A DNA stretch of 64,000 bases from Yponomeuta sedellus (GCA_934045075.1 OW203722.1:19692986-19756985); one strand, 5' to 3'; positions 30,960 through 41,141 are shown, counted from the stretch's first letter. Program-made: numbers and translations. Notes: generated from the sequence alone by a model not told the origin.

Positions 30960-31205
30960 TATAGTATGGATGAAGGAAGAAAGATTGACGAAACAAATAT
31001 ACATTGCGAATGTGAGTGGAAGGGCTGGTAAGGGACGTCCCAGGCGGACATACATTGACAAATAGGGGATGTATTAGCAAAAGGAAAGATAAAAAGTACC
31101 CGGAACCGGCGTGCGTGCATGCAACGTGGCAGTCCCTGGTCTCTGCCTACCCCTGGGATACAGGGGTGAGGTTATGTATGTATGTATGTAGATATACTCG
31201 TATAC
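30960..31205 (+). pseudogene. Retroposon H ORF2 C-terminal copy
   Basis: Plus strand reads YIANVSGRAGKGRPRRTYID with frame breaks afterwards, then TGGCAGTCCCTGGTCTCTGC and a (GTAT)n tail at 31177-31192. The same end, better preserved, is at 34555-34797 (-). The GRPRRTYID motif is typical of ORF2 C-termini in RTE-like LINEs. Confidence 0.65.
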
Positions 31206-31818
31206 TGTGATGTGCTTGCCACCCACGGCCGTCAAGGCCCACTTAAGCATATATTTTAACTTTGTAGTGGTACTTTGCTGGATAAATGCACCGTCTATTA
31301 CTTATTAGTCTGTGGTGATTGCTACAAATGCCTCGGGAGAGGATTCACCGAGCGAAAGTAATATGCACACTGCGGTGCTACCTCACTCACTACTCGGGAT
31401 ACGTTATCAGTCTTATTTATAAGACGCAATTCTTAAAATACTCCTTAAAGGCAGTTTAAATAGTCTAGGGTAAAGGGAAAAATATAACCAATGATAATTT
31501 AAACTGCCTCTGAGGAGTCTTTCTGACGAATCGTGTTTTTATAAATAAGACAGTATGGTTTTATTATCCTAAAATGTCAGAAGAAAGGGTTTTGTTTTAG
31601 CTTTTTTTAAATTAATTATTGGCTTAATTAATGGGCTTAATTGCCTCTACCATTTAGCTGGACAGATTGATTCTTAGTGTCAAAAACTTTTTATTATCAA
31701 GCATGGAAGGGAAAAAATGCCCCTTGACTAAATGATGACGTAAAGCAGTGTGCATGAAGTGCCTGCATGGCAATATAAGCCTTATTTTAATATTAAATAC
31801 TAATAAACATACATAATA
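31206..31818. other. No gene; local inverted repeat
   Basis: GTCTTATTTATAAGACG near 31411 is a short palindrome, and AGGCAGTTTAAATAGTC (31449) pairs loosely with AATTTAAACTGCCTC (31496). No coding. Confidence 0.35.
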
Positions 31819-32010
31819 AGGTCTCGGGTTCGATCCCCGGCCGGGTCAAACTAGGAAACGAACTTTTCTAGTATGTCTCGGGTCTTGGACGTTATCTATG
31901 TATTAACTGTATTAAATCTGTCGTCGAGTTAGCACCTATAACACAAGTCATTTAGTTGAACTTAGTATAGGGCTAACGAGATCTGTGTAATATATCAATG
32001 ATTTTTTTTT
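31819..32010 (+). repeat. SINE-B, 5'-truncated
   Basis: Begins within the tRNA-like head at GGTCTCGGGTTCGATCCCCG and continues through the SINE-B body to AGATCTGTGTAATATATC. Confidence 0.8.
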
Positions 32011-32168
32011 TATTTTATATTAAATAATGACATTGGTTTCGTCTTCTCCCCTCTGATGCCTCTTTGCGCTCGATGACAGTAAGTAAAGAAAAAATACCTA
32101 TTTCTGAATTAATAGACCAGTGACTCAGGGCGCTCCACTAGCGAAAAACAGAACGGACTCCGATATTT

Positions 32169-32432
32169 CGACGGCCTCGGTGGCGCAGCGGTTTGGCACG
32201 CTGACTGTTAAACCGAAGGTCTCGGGTTCGATCCCCAGCCGGATCAAACTAGGAAACGAACTTTTCTAGTTTGTCTCGGGTCTTGGATGTTATCTGTGCA
32301 TTTATTGTATTTAATCTATCGTCGAGTTAGCACCTATAACACAAGTTATTTAGTAGTACTTACTATAGGGCTAACGAGATCTGTGTGATATGTCCATGAA
32401 TATTTATTTATTTATATTTATTTATTTCTCCT
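32169..32432 (+). repeat. SINE-B, full-length
   Basis: Complete tRNA-like head (32170-32243: CCTCGGTGGCGCAGCGGTTT, loop GACTGTTAAACC, GGGTTCGATCCCCAGC), body and tail TCCATGAATATTTATTTAT. It has the tRNA-Asn-like GTT in the anticodon loop. Confidence 0.85.
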
Positions 32433-32620
32433 CACGTAAACCACATAATCCAAGTAGGGGCTGCCGAAAGTGCGGCGAAGCTAAGGGTGCGCGCTCACTG
32501 CATCGACGTCGGCGAGGGCGCCTCAAGTGGCATTTCGCGCGCGCCGGTGCAGTTTGCCGGCGCGGCCGCGCTAAGTGCTCTCTGAGAGATGACAATATTT
32601 GAAAAATCTCCGTCGCTTTG
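32433..32620. other. GC-rich block of unknown origin
   Basis: Strongly GC-rich (GGTGCGCGCTCACTGCATCG, GTTTGCCGGCGCGGCCGCGC) in an AT-rich setting, like the ends of the hAT and Harbinger relics. Only one such end is visible, so no element is called. Confidence 0.35.
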
Positions 32621-33335
32621 CGGAAACTCTGTTATGCGCAGATATGGCGAGGTTTGCTGAGACGAGGTAGGTGCATATCGAAATGTAGCCGCGACGCACA
32701 AAGTTGGAAGCTGTATTTGAACTTTGTACGTTTTGTACTGTAAGTTTTGTACAGTTTACAATATATCAATCATTATTTTATTTACACGAATATATTTAGT
32801 TCACTGTGTGTATAGTAAGGTGACAAGTAAAGACATTGAATTATATTTTAGTGTAAAGCTAGTTTGACAACCAAGGTGCATACAACTAAAATACAGTAAA
32901 ACTGATGAAGTCCTCATATTCGAAGGGTATATTTGCCGTCGTACGTGTGTACAAGTGACCTTAGTCTGGGTATACCTATTTACATGTTTGTGACGTCTTT
33001 GGCTGGTTACCATAGTTCAGGGTATCCTAGTTGGGGACCAGATCAAGCTGTGTGAGCGTTATGTTATAATTATTACTAAATACTATTTACTTAAATTGCA
33101 AAGTCGCCCGTATTATAATTTAATAGGTTGCAACGTATGTGGACGTTGATGAGCCGTCGACGTTACATCGCACGAATTTTTCATATTAATTCGATAGCAC
33201 CACAATCTACACATCTGCATGTTTTTCATACGGGCTACATTCTAACAGAAAAGTAAAGGTTTGTATACTTCAAGTATACTTTCATACACATGACAAAACG
33301 ACATTTTAGTAGGAACTAAAATAACTCTTCGGTTA
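32621..33335. other. No gene; SINE-K body copy
   Basis: Bases 32940-33056 match the body and end of SINE-K on the plus strand (GACCTTAGTCTGGGTATACC, GGTTACCATAGTTCAGGGTA, TGGGGACCAGATCAAG). The remainder is unrecognised. Confidence 0.45.
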
Positions 33336-33336
33336 T

Positions 33337-33640
33337 CGACGACCTCGGTGGCGCAGCGGTTTGGCACGCTGACTGTAAAACCGAAGGTCTCGGGTTCGAT
33401 CCCCGGCCGGGTCAAACTAGGAAACGAACTTTTCTAGTTTGTCTCGGATCTTGGACGTTATCTATGTATTTATTGTATTAAATCTGTCGTCGAGTTAGCA
33501 CCTATAACACAAGTCGTTTAGTTGTACTTAGTATAGGGCTAACGAGATCTGTGTAATATGTTATTTTCTGGTGTGTACAATAAAGAATATTCTTATCTTA
33601 TCTTATGTCCATGAATATTTATTTATTTATTATTTATTAC
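33337..33640 (+). repeat. SINE-B carrying a 45-bp retroposon C insertion
   Basis: Complete SINE-B head and body to 33560 (GATCTGTGTAATATG). It is then interrupted by the last ~45 bp of retroposon C and resumes with TCCATGAATATTTATTTATT. TATG flanks the insert on both sides. Confidence 0.8.
33561..33607 (+). repeat. Retroposon C terminal 45 bp
   Basis: TTATTTTCTGGTGTGTACAA, TAAAGAATATTCTTATCTTA. The extreme 3' end of family C only. Confidence 0.75.
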
Positions 33641-34264
33641 TGGACGGTAACAACACTCTGAAAAAAATTCACCCGATTTTGGATTGTTTTGTCACTTTAA
33701 CACGAGGTGCAGTAAAGTGGCAATACAAGTATATATGTCTATTAATTCTGATTCTGCAACTAACAGCTTTGACGTTCTTTAAGTAAACATTTTGTTCTTA
33801 TAGTGTATAATTTTTCTTTTGTGTTTTCCATGGGCACACGGTCACGCATATTCCTCTCCCATTCACGCCGACCCCCTCGTTTTGGCCAATGTCGTCCATT
33901 GCCTTTTACGGAGACTAGCATTGTCATCGACAGAGTCGCTGGGGTGTATATTGGACACCCCAGTGGTCAATGTAAAGGAAATAAACCGGGCAGCAGTGTC
34001 TAAAGCCTCTCCGCTCGAATCGCATCGAAAAAGCGGACAGCCGTAACAGCTGTGCAGCCGCACACGGCCGGAAAGGGACTGCAAATAGAGAACGGATATT
34101 GAGGATCACTGCAATGCGAGCTAACCGCTTTGGAGCTTTCACGCTCTATATACACGCTTTGCTGCTATCTGTCTACCGATAACCACAGCTGCTAGGCTTA
34201 ACCTTACCTAGACGGTTAATGGCGTACTCAATTAACCATCTAGGTAGGCCTAAGAATGTTGTCC
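33641..34264. other. No recognised gene
   Basis: A GC-richer patch near 33830-34090 has overlapping open frames on both strands but no recognisable family. Confidence 0.35.
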
Positions 34265-34340
34265 ATTCAATCAATCTTAACCATTAATCCGCAGTGGGCA
34301 TGTAATTACCCTGAGCGAACGCCTATATCCTGCAGTACCT
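34265..34340 (+). repeat. Retroposon I fragment
   Basis: AACCATTAATCCGCAGTGGG, TGTAATTACC and CGCCTATATCCTGCAGTACC. Confidence 0.4.
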
Positions 34341-34419
34341 TAATCTGTTTTCCTCTCACAGTTACAACCTAAAAATCTTCACAAAAAAACCATTGATCCT
34401 AGTATTCATCATCATGAAC

Positions 34420-34520
34420 GATTTATGTCCCCACCGAGGGACACGGGTCTCTTCTCTGAGGAAGGTATAGGATATACTTCACCACGAAGGCCAAGTCCGG
34501 ATTGGTGGAGGCCGGAGGAG
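34420..34520 (-). repeat. SINE-5S 3'-end fragment
   Basis: TATGTCCCCACCGAGGGACA, CGGGTCTCTTCTCTGAGGAA and CCGGATTGGTGGAGGC. The variant 3' end is shared with 11507 and 38465. Confidence 0.65.
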
Positions 34521-34539
34521 GAACCTTGTATTACATACA

Positions 34540-34800
34540 TAATATATAACCTCACGCCTGTGTCCCAGAGGGGTAGGTAGAGACTAGGGACTGCCACTTG
34601 CCACGGTCTTGACAGATCACCTTCGCTTCATCAACGTTCATAAGTCGAAGTCGTGGCATGCAAGCACGCAGGTTCCGGGTACTTTTTATCTTCCCCTTTG
34701 CTAATACATCCTCTTTATGGTCGATGTATGTCCGCCTGGGACGTCCTTTACCAGCCCTTCCACTCACATTCACAATATATACAATTTGATTCGTCAATCT
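34540..34800 (-). pseudogene. Retroposon H ORF2 C-terminus
   Basis: The best copy of family H. The minus strand reads IVYIVNVSGRAGKGRPRRTY, then DVLAKGKIKSTRNLRAC, DEAKVICQDRGKWQSLVST and ends near 34555, followed by CAGGCGTGAGGTTATATATT. The D-x-GKW-SLV ending is standard for RTE-like ORF2. 5'-truncated; no RT. Confidence 0.7.
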
Positions 34801-35494
34801 TTCTATAGTATTCTTACATGAAAAAATGGAATTTTACTGATGGAATAGTAGGATTGCTTAGTAAATTTAATATGTTTTATCTATCGTTTACGACGACTTA
34901 AAAACGTGATTGAAACTCTTTAGGTACACGAGCGCGGGAACGGCGCTTTCGTAAAAATGGAAGCAAAATATTATGAAAAGCGCGTCTGCTGCACTGCACG
35001 AAGTCGTCGTGGGCGATTTAATCGCAAATCAAGCTCTGAATGTTTACCGGATAAAAACTTACGTGCATTAGGAAGTTGGATAATTTACAGTTAGTACCAA
35101 AGTGGAATATCTAAGGAACGAATTACTAACAAAGGAACGTTCGATAGTTAGATAGATGACAGATTGCATAATATGATATTGAAATGTAATATTTTCTTTT
35201 TGACATTTGTAAATTTGATTCTTATTTCTAAGTTGGATTGTTATTATGTACGGAGTCTTGACTTGTAATGAATATTATCAATAAAATATGTCTATGTCTG
35301 TGTCTAGTAAAGTCATCACGGCACCTATAAATAAGAGTACTATGTGAAATACGTATTATGACCATTTGATCATTTAATACAATAATCGTTGCTGTCGTAT
35401 CGTTTAAACTCATTTTATATTAACTTGCAGTTGTTTATTACTTCAGTAGAAGTAATAAGTATAGTCACTAGTAAGTTACTATACTTAGCTACCA
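34801..35494. other. No recognised feature
   Basis: Nothing identified. Confidence 0.35.
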
Positions 35495-35858
35495 TATCGA
35501 TATCAACCGTTGTAAGTCCCCACTGCTGGGGCTCGGGTCTCTTCCTGCATCGCAGGAAGGTTAAGCCTTATTCCATCACGGGAGCCAAGACAGGGTTGGT
35601 GGAGGATTTTAAGATAGTTGCGGACCTCACTGTCAGAAGTTATCAAGCCGCCGGTAAGGCCAATGACTTAACTTAACGACTGTCATTACATGAGAGCCGG
35701 CACCAACGTGCCTTGCAAAGTACGGAAACGCTCGGAAAAATGCCATTAGCGGTAGTCACGTGATGGTCACCCATCCTGCACCTGACCGCACCTGTTGTTG
35801 CTTAACTCAAGTGATTGGTTCCAATTGCTCGGTTCGACTAGGCCACGAGCGCTTCGTA
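35495..35858 (-). repeat. SINE-5S, near full-length
   Basis: Antisense from ATCGATATCAACCGTTGTAA to the head (CACGTGATGGTCACCCATCC, TGCACCTGACCGCACCTGTT, GTTGCTTAACTCAAGTGATT) and CCACGAGCGCTTC. Confidence 0.85.
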
Positions 35859-36289
35859 TTACTAGCTACCGTATGCGGAAACTTATTTTTAGCTTACATC
35901 AAGATCTGTCCGTTTTGATGTAAGCTGCAAGTTTCCCAAAAAAAAATATAAATAATAATAACATATAAAAAGAACTAAAATTACCCAATTTCAGTGAAAA
36001 GCAGTTAGTCACAAGAAAGTAATATAAGCGAATGTTAATTTATAGCATGCCCGTCGCAGGCGTTTGGAAGGGTACAATTGTTTGAGCAGATTTTATATAG
36101 GCTACTTGGTCGGATGTTCAAAGTGCGGAAACGGTTACGGCAGTTGTAAATCTCGTAATTTGCTACCAGCTTGTCCTGCGCCCCTATTCATACCCTGCCG
36201 AGAACATTTACCGAACGACAATTTACTGATGATTTCCGTCGAAAGAATCCTTCTTGTGCTCTAAACGTGTTAGCCTACCCTCTATTTTA
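35859..36289. other. No recognised gene
   Basis: A short palindromic pair, AGCTTACATCAA (35893) and TTGATGTAAGCT (35916), forms a small hairpin. Nothing coding. Confidence 0.4.
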
Positions 36290-36291
36290 AA

Positions 36292-36371
36292 AAACCTTTT
36301 TAGAGGCTAAAAATTCCACCCATGCCGGGATTCGAACCCGCGACCTCTGGCTATCCGTGCCAGCGCTCTTT
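36292..36371 (-). repeat. SINE-A fragment fused to SINE-5S
   Basis: Tail and 3' two thirds of the tRNA-like module, antisense, ending abruptly at GCCAGCGCTCTT. Confidence 0.75.
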
Positions 36372-36640
36372 GAATCACTTGGGTTAAACGACATCAGGCG
36401 CGATCAGATACTGGATGGGTGACCATTTCGTTACTACCACTAGTGGCATTTTTGCCGCTTGCATGCTTCGTAAAGCACGCTAAGCCGCCGATGCCGGCTG
36501 TCATGAAATGACAGTGCCTTATTGGCGGCTTGATAACTTCTGACAGTAAGGCCCGCCGCTGTCTTACAGTCCTCTACCGACCCAGACTTGGCCCCCGGGG
36601 TGGAGTATGGCCTAACCTTCATGCGGTGCAGAAGAACATT
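36372..36640 (+). repeat. SINE-5S, 5'-truncated, fused to SINE-A
   Basis: Starts at GAATCACTTGGGTTAAACGA inside the 5S-like head (GGATGGGTGACCATTTC) and runs to CCTAACCTTCATGCGGTGCA. The true 5' end is replaced by the SINE-A fragment. Confidence 0.8.
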
Positions 36641-36644
36641 TTTC

Positions 36645-36860
36645 TCGTTTTTTTATCCGTAGTCAATCCAATTTTCCAATTTTCGTCTCGAAGCGAGCAA
36701 TCGACGACGCGAGCTCCGTCTCTGCTCAGCATGATCAGCTCTGTGAATCAGAGCTAAATAAATCTGGAAAAGTCAAGTAAGTTGATCCGGTTACATAAAA
36801 TCTTTCATGTGTGGTGCTTACGAAAGTTTCAGTACAATAATGAGGTATGAGTGTTGCTAT
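36645..36860 (+). repeat. Retroposon M copy
   Basis: AAGCGAGCAATCGACGACGC, GAGCTCCGTCTCTGCTCAGC and GTGGTGCTTACGAAAGTTTC match 40900-41130 and show the uninverted order of this family. Confidence 0.65.
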
Positions 36861-37554
36861 TTTTCCGGAATAAAATAAAAAATATTCTTATTTTACTTTA
36901 TGCCTAAAGTACTTGTCTAAGTATCTGGGATGTTTACAAACCTCAGCGATTAAATCGCGAATCTGCTGAGCTCGCGTGGTGATAGCTCATACTCTCCCTT
37001 TGGGTGAAGTACTGTGCCTTGCAGTGGTAAAATTATGGTTTGTTTGTGTATGCTATCTATATTATATTTAGGACAGTTACCAAGCATCTGTGAATCGACC
37101 GGCTGCCCCAGCTATGGTGGGGCAATTTTGCATCGGGGAAAATTTTTCGCTCCGGAAGGAAGCCGTTTTGTTTCTCGACTCGAGACACCGTTTCATTGTT
37201 CTCGCTGTAATGTACGTCGTACGTCCCGCGTCGTGGAAATATACTTTATCTAACTAAGCCTAGCTTTAGTAAACGTAAATGTACAGTAACGTAACCAAAA
37301 GATACGGTACCTACGGAGCGAAAAACACTGTTATATAAACAAAAACCTGACTGAAGTCTTAAGTTAGACTTAGGTATGTCTGGTGAATTGTAAACCTCAC
37401 AAGACTCAGACAAGACTTCTCATTAGATTTTTGTATGAAAGTTTTTTTGGAAACGCCTGCTTAGGTTAAAATTCAACTGACATAGTCTGTTATTGCAGAC
37501 TGTTAAAAAGGAGGATTTTTTGTTTCTATGTTAAGTTTTGATTTTTTTGTTTCA
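36861..37554. other. No recognised gene
   Basis: 36960-37035 resembles a repeat end (CTCTCCCTTTGGGTGAAGTA, CTGTGCCTTGCAGTGG). The frame at 37014-37253 has a hydrophobic start and cysteines but matches nothing known and has no flanking gene structure. Confidence 0.35.
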
Positions 37555-37800
37555 ATAACAAATGAAATTAAATGAAAAGGTTTTATTCAAACAAGCGCAG
37601 AGACTGCGACTTTCTGAACGTTACAAGTCAAACTAGGTGTCCATTTCAAATCTAGATCATTTTGGAGAAAAATGGACAAAAATACTCCAAACTTAGGCCC
37701 ACTTGCGTCAGCCCGGGTTAGCTCATTTAACCCGGGCTGCCGCAAGTGGGCCTTAGTCTTTTAAAGTTTTTCTAGAAGGTTTTCAGTGACGTATACTAAT
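37555..37800 (-). repeat. Retroposon J 3' UTR interrupted by a 57-bp foldback
   Basis: ATGAAATTAAATGAAAAGGT, AAACTAGGTGTCCATTTCAA and CTCCAAACTTA match 28156-28330, then are interrupted at 37696-37752 before TTAGTCTTTT. Confidence 0.8.
37693..37755. mobile_element. 57-bp palindromic element with TTA duplication
   Basis: The insertion 37696-37752 starts GGCCCACTTGCG and ends with its inverse; inner arms CAGCCCGGGTTA and TAACCCGGGCTG leave a loop of a few bases. It is flanked by TTA (37693-37695, 37753-37755). The host retroposon at 28309-28311 has a single TTA at the same position. A 3-bp TTA duplication fits PIF/Harbinger. Confidence 0.88.
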
Positions 37801-38464
37801 AATAATTACTTGTCGCATTCGCCATTTTGTTTTCTCATGACATCACATGGCCAACATAGCGATGATAAAAGCGATCGATGATGCGAGGATTGCGAATTTT
37901 GACAAACGAAGTGTTAACTGTAGTAGACAGTTATTATCCAATGTAAACCAATCGATCACATCATCAGTTTCTTTCGGCTATCGCTAGGCGAATGTTAACC
38001 ACTAAGATTGTCCCGAAGAGATTACTTTTAATGATAAAGCCGCCGTCTGTACTATTAGGCAGAAATATCTGTAACATAAAAATAATAATATTGGACTTTT
38101 TGCATCTACTTAATGAGTTGATTTATACAGCGTCCAGTGGTATCTTCACTCACACATACATTGGTGACGGGACCACTCCGACGCAGTAGTGCCTGGGACA
38201 TGGTTTTATAGATGGTGTAGGCTTGAATATCTGTAATATACTTTTCTAATATACTGCCATTCGAACCATTATGCTTACTTGTAGTATGGTCTGCAAGCCT
38301 GTACCGTGGGCAAGGCTTGCCTAGTGTGGGGCCGCAGTGAAAACTTGTGTCGCTAAATATTGTTTACCTACTATGATAACAATTCTGAGATAGTTCATTA
38401 TATAGATACTTAGGTTAATTTCTAACCAACAGTCAATAAAGATAATTTTTTTTATTATTTATTT
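37801..38464. other. No gene; N fragment
   Basis: 38095-38195 (TTTATACAGCGTCCAGTGGT, GGGACCACTCCGACGCAGTA) resembles 1680-1790 and, inverted, 42885-42935. No gene. Confidence 0.4.
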
Positions 38465-38530
38465 ATTTACCTTCCTCAGGTAAGATACCAGTGCCCCTCG
38501 GTGGGGACATAATGGGTTGATGATGATTTA
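38465..38530 (+). repeat. SINE-5S-like 3'-end scrap
   Basis: CCTTCCTCAGGTAAGATACC, GTGCCCCTCGGTGGGGACAT and a GATGATG tail. Confidence 0.5.
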
Positions 38531-39930
38531 TTTAATTATTATTTAATGCAAATAATGTCTTTTCTATTTATCTAAGACCCACCGGTTCATACAATTCTCG
38601 TACTTCTTATCAAAGAAACAAACACACCAAACTGTACCTCTAAAGGCCTATTTCGTATACCTAGCCAAATGGCAGGTGTCTTCGATGACCATTCGCCGTC
38701 CGAGGACTTGGCGAGTGGCCAGAAGCAATTAGTGTTCACTTGAACTGCACTCTAGTCGGACGACGAAACTGAACGACGATTGTTGAAACTTGAAAACGTT
38801 CCATTGTAGGACTGTTTGAGTATAATGAGATACAACCTTTTTTTACAATTAACTCTAATAACACTTAGCGATTAATAAAACTTTTTAAGAAAAATAATAA
38901 TTATACTTGGCTGGGCTTCAAACTTGCAGATACAACATTAATCATAAAAATTCATAAAATTCTAAATTCAAATATGACTGGTGCTAGCCGTTGTAGTTAA
39001 TAATAACTTTTTTAAGAAAGACGATATTACTGGCTGACTTCAAATTTGGAGGCACAACGTTAAAAATAAGAATTTATAAAGTTCTAATTTCAAATGTGAT
39101 TGGTGTTAGCCGTCTAATTACAATCTTCTTAAATTAACATGTCGTGGTAACTTAAAGACAATGTGACTTATAGCATTAAACATAAGGAGCCGATATATGT
39201 GCAATGTGCAGGCTTTCTCTCACAGCTCACTGTTCCCTCAAGGACAAGGAATAAATGGATTGGCGATTTCAAGCGCTAAGGTAGGTATATAAACACCTCA
39301 GGCACTCGTGTTTCTATGTAATACATTGATAGATTAGATAACTGTGGATATCTGTGAATTCCTGCAATGGCATAGCTACTACAAATTCACAAATATACGT
39401 ACTTACTTGAGTAAGCAACGAAAGTAAACAAAGTCATTGGTACTAAAAATCCGGCATTCGAACCCACTGAGTTACTGATGCGCTACCACCACTCGTTTAG
39501 CTTTGATTCTCTCTTCAGATTTCGCTACGTGGTTAATCAACTAAAACACTCGCCCTATTTTCAAAACGATGACTAATTAGGTGCGAAAGCGTGTCACGCG
39601 GACGTGACGCAGGGAAACATCAGTGACGGCACACGAGGTTTGTCACCACCAGAAGGACAGTACCGTACCATGAGGATAGTCGATCGCGCCTTACATTTTG
39701 GTTGTAAACACGCCCGTAACTCCTCAGTTTCCACCCAATTATCAGATCAAAACAACACTACTTGAAATGAAAAATAATCACAAATGTACATAGTATAATT
39801 GGCGGCATACCTCGGTCTTTGTGCTTCTGTCGACCATTCTATTGTCCGTCGGGGTGCGGCGCAACTCGACCTTGCAAACTTCGCGTGAATTAATGTACAT
39901 AATAGTATCATGTTGTCATCCCATTACTCA
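38531..39930. other. No recognised gene
   Basis: AT-rich. A ~120-bp direct near-duplication is visible (38930-39000 and 39045-39120: AAACTTGCAGATACAAC / AAATTTGGAGGCACAACG, then TTCTAA.TTCAAAT.TGA). Nothing coding is recognised. Confidence 0.4.
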
Positions 39931-39947
39931 CTGTTTATATTTTACAG

Positions 39948-39988
39948 CCGCGAAAAAAACGGGAGCGCCCGCGAAACGCCGTAAAAAG
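39948..39988 (+). CDS. Candidate 41-nt host microexon
   Basis: A strong acceptor (CTGTTTATATTTTACAG, ending 39947) and a usable donor (AAAAAG/GTAGGC at 39988/39989) enclose 41 nt. In the frame that uses the first two bases to finish a codon it encodes AKKTGAPAKRRKK, a basic, nuclear-localisation-like string without stops. GC content is higher than the flanks. The protein is not identified. A chance combination of splice-like signals cannot be excluded. Confidence 0.35.
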
Positions 39989-40255
39989 GTAGGCGTGGAA
40001 AACTGTGGTCGCAGTTAAAAATTATCACGCTTCGTTTTTGAACGCTATGCATGAGCTTTTTAATTAAACGAATGGTTATTGAAACAAGAAATTGTTTTTA
40101 AACGCAAAACATGGAAACCGTTTTTTCAGTACGGATAAATAAATCCACTCCTGTGGAAGTGGACATATTGTAAATTTTTAGTTGCAATGCTACTCTACCA
40201 TAATGAAGAACTAAATTATCTAAACGCTCGTGGCACTCGGCAGTCGTGGTAAACG
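39989..40255. other. No recognised feature
   Basis: Near 40225-40255, AACGCTCGTGGCACTCGGCA repeats the SINE-5S start motif just upstream of the next copy. Confidence 0.35.
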
Positions 40256-40732
40256 CCCGGAAGCGCTCGTGGCCTAGTCGAACCGAGTGATTGGAATCAA
40301 TCACTTGAGCATAGTTATATATTAAACGGGTCAAATCGCGATTATTTATTAGGTAAAACGTAAACGACAACGATGTATGAGTATCGCGAATCATTAAGGA
40401 ATACAATCACTTGAGTTAAGCAACAACATGCGCGGTCAGGTGCAGGATGGGTGACTGTCCCGTGACTACCGCTAGTGGTATTTTTTCCGAGCGCATTCGC
40501 ACATTGCAAGGCACGTTAAGCCGTTGGTGGTAGCTATCATGTAATGGCAGTCGTTAAGCCATGCCAGAGGCCATATGGGCGGCTCGATAACTTCTGACAG
40601 TAAGGCCCACCACTGTCTTAGAATCCTCCAACAACCCGGACTTGGCCGCCGTGTTGAAGTATGGTCTAACCTTCCTGCGATGTAGGAAGAGACCCGTGCC
40701 GCAGCAGTGGAGACACAAGGGTTGATATCGAA
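40256..40732 (+). repeat. SINE-5S interrupted by retroposon E
   Basis: Head from GGAAGCGCTCGTGGCCTAGT to ATCACTTGAG (40309). It resumes at 40404 and continues through GGATGGGTGACTGTCCCGTG to AGGGTTGATATCGA. The only difference from other copies at the break is the 94-bp insert. Confidence 0.88.
40298..40415 (+). repeat. 94-bp retroposon E, 5' part inverted, 12-bp target duplication
   Basis: The insert 40310-40403 is flanked by CAATCACTTGAG (40298-40309, 40404-40415). Its first ~53 bp (CATAGTTATATATTAAACGG...) are antisense to the family. The last ~40 bp (ATGTATGAGTATCGCGAATC, ATTAAGGAATA) are the sense 3' end. Confidence 0.88.
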
Positions 40733-40739
40733 TTGTTTA

Positions 40740-40870
40740 AACTGAGCGCTGAGGTGTAAACAACACCTTGAATTTGCCAATCCGCGGTGGGTACTGTGGA
40801 AATTAAGCCTGTATTCTCTCTCAGAGAGGAGGCATGTGTCTTGCCGTGGTACGTTTATTGGCTTATAAAG
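40740..40870 (+). repeat. Retroposon I copy
   Basis: TTGCCAATCCGCGGTGGGTA, AATTAAGCCTGTATTCTCTC and GAGGAGGCATGTGTCTTGCC. It follows SINE-5S directly, as at 23014. Confidence 0.6.
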
Positions 40871-40888
40871 ATAGATATAGATTATGAT

Positions 40889-41141
40889 CCATCAAAGATT
40901 GTAGACTTTTAGTCCGAATTTACTTACGGGTGTTGTTATATCGGGAAAGTCCGACCAGGTTTCGCTCCGATTCGCAGAGCTTAATCATGGTGAGCAGAGA
41001 CGGAGCTCGCGTCGTCGGTTGCTCGTCTCACACTCAATATATAACAACACTCGATATAACAACACCCGTAAGTAAATCCGGACTAAAAGTCTACAATGTG
41101 TTGTGCTTACGAAAGTTTTAGTTAAAAAATCCATCAAAGAT
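40889..41141 (+). repeat. Retroposon M, 5' part inverted, 11-bp target duplication
   Basis: The insert 40900-41130 is flanked by CCATCAAAGAT (40889-40899, 41131-41141). The left arm TGTAGACTTTTAGTCCGAAT, then TTACTTACGGGTGTTGTTAT, is the inverse of 41050-41096. The centre (GAGCAGAGACGGAGCTCGCG) is antisense to the copy at 36645. The right end GTGCTTACGAAAGTTTTAGT is the sense 3' end. Confidence 0.85.

Noticed and set aside
32170..32243. Functional tRNA-Asn gene
   Set aside because: The same head with the same long body occurs at 17571, 33337 and 45862; the anticodon loop varies between copies. It is a SINE head.
32433..32620. Complete GC-rich DNA transposon
   Set aside because: Only one GC-rich end is visible; no inverted partner or target duplication was found.
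33803..34142. Coding exon in a GC-richer patch
   Set aside because: Four overlapping frames on both strands are equally open; none has a recognisable motif.
37014..37253. Small secreted cysteine-containing protein
   Set aside because: A hydrophobic start and several cysteines, but no splice structure, no similarity I recognise, and partly repeat-like sequence upstream.
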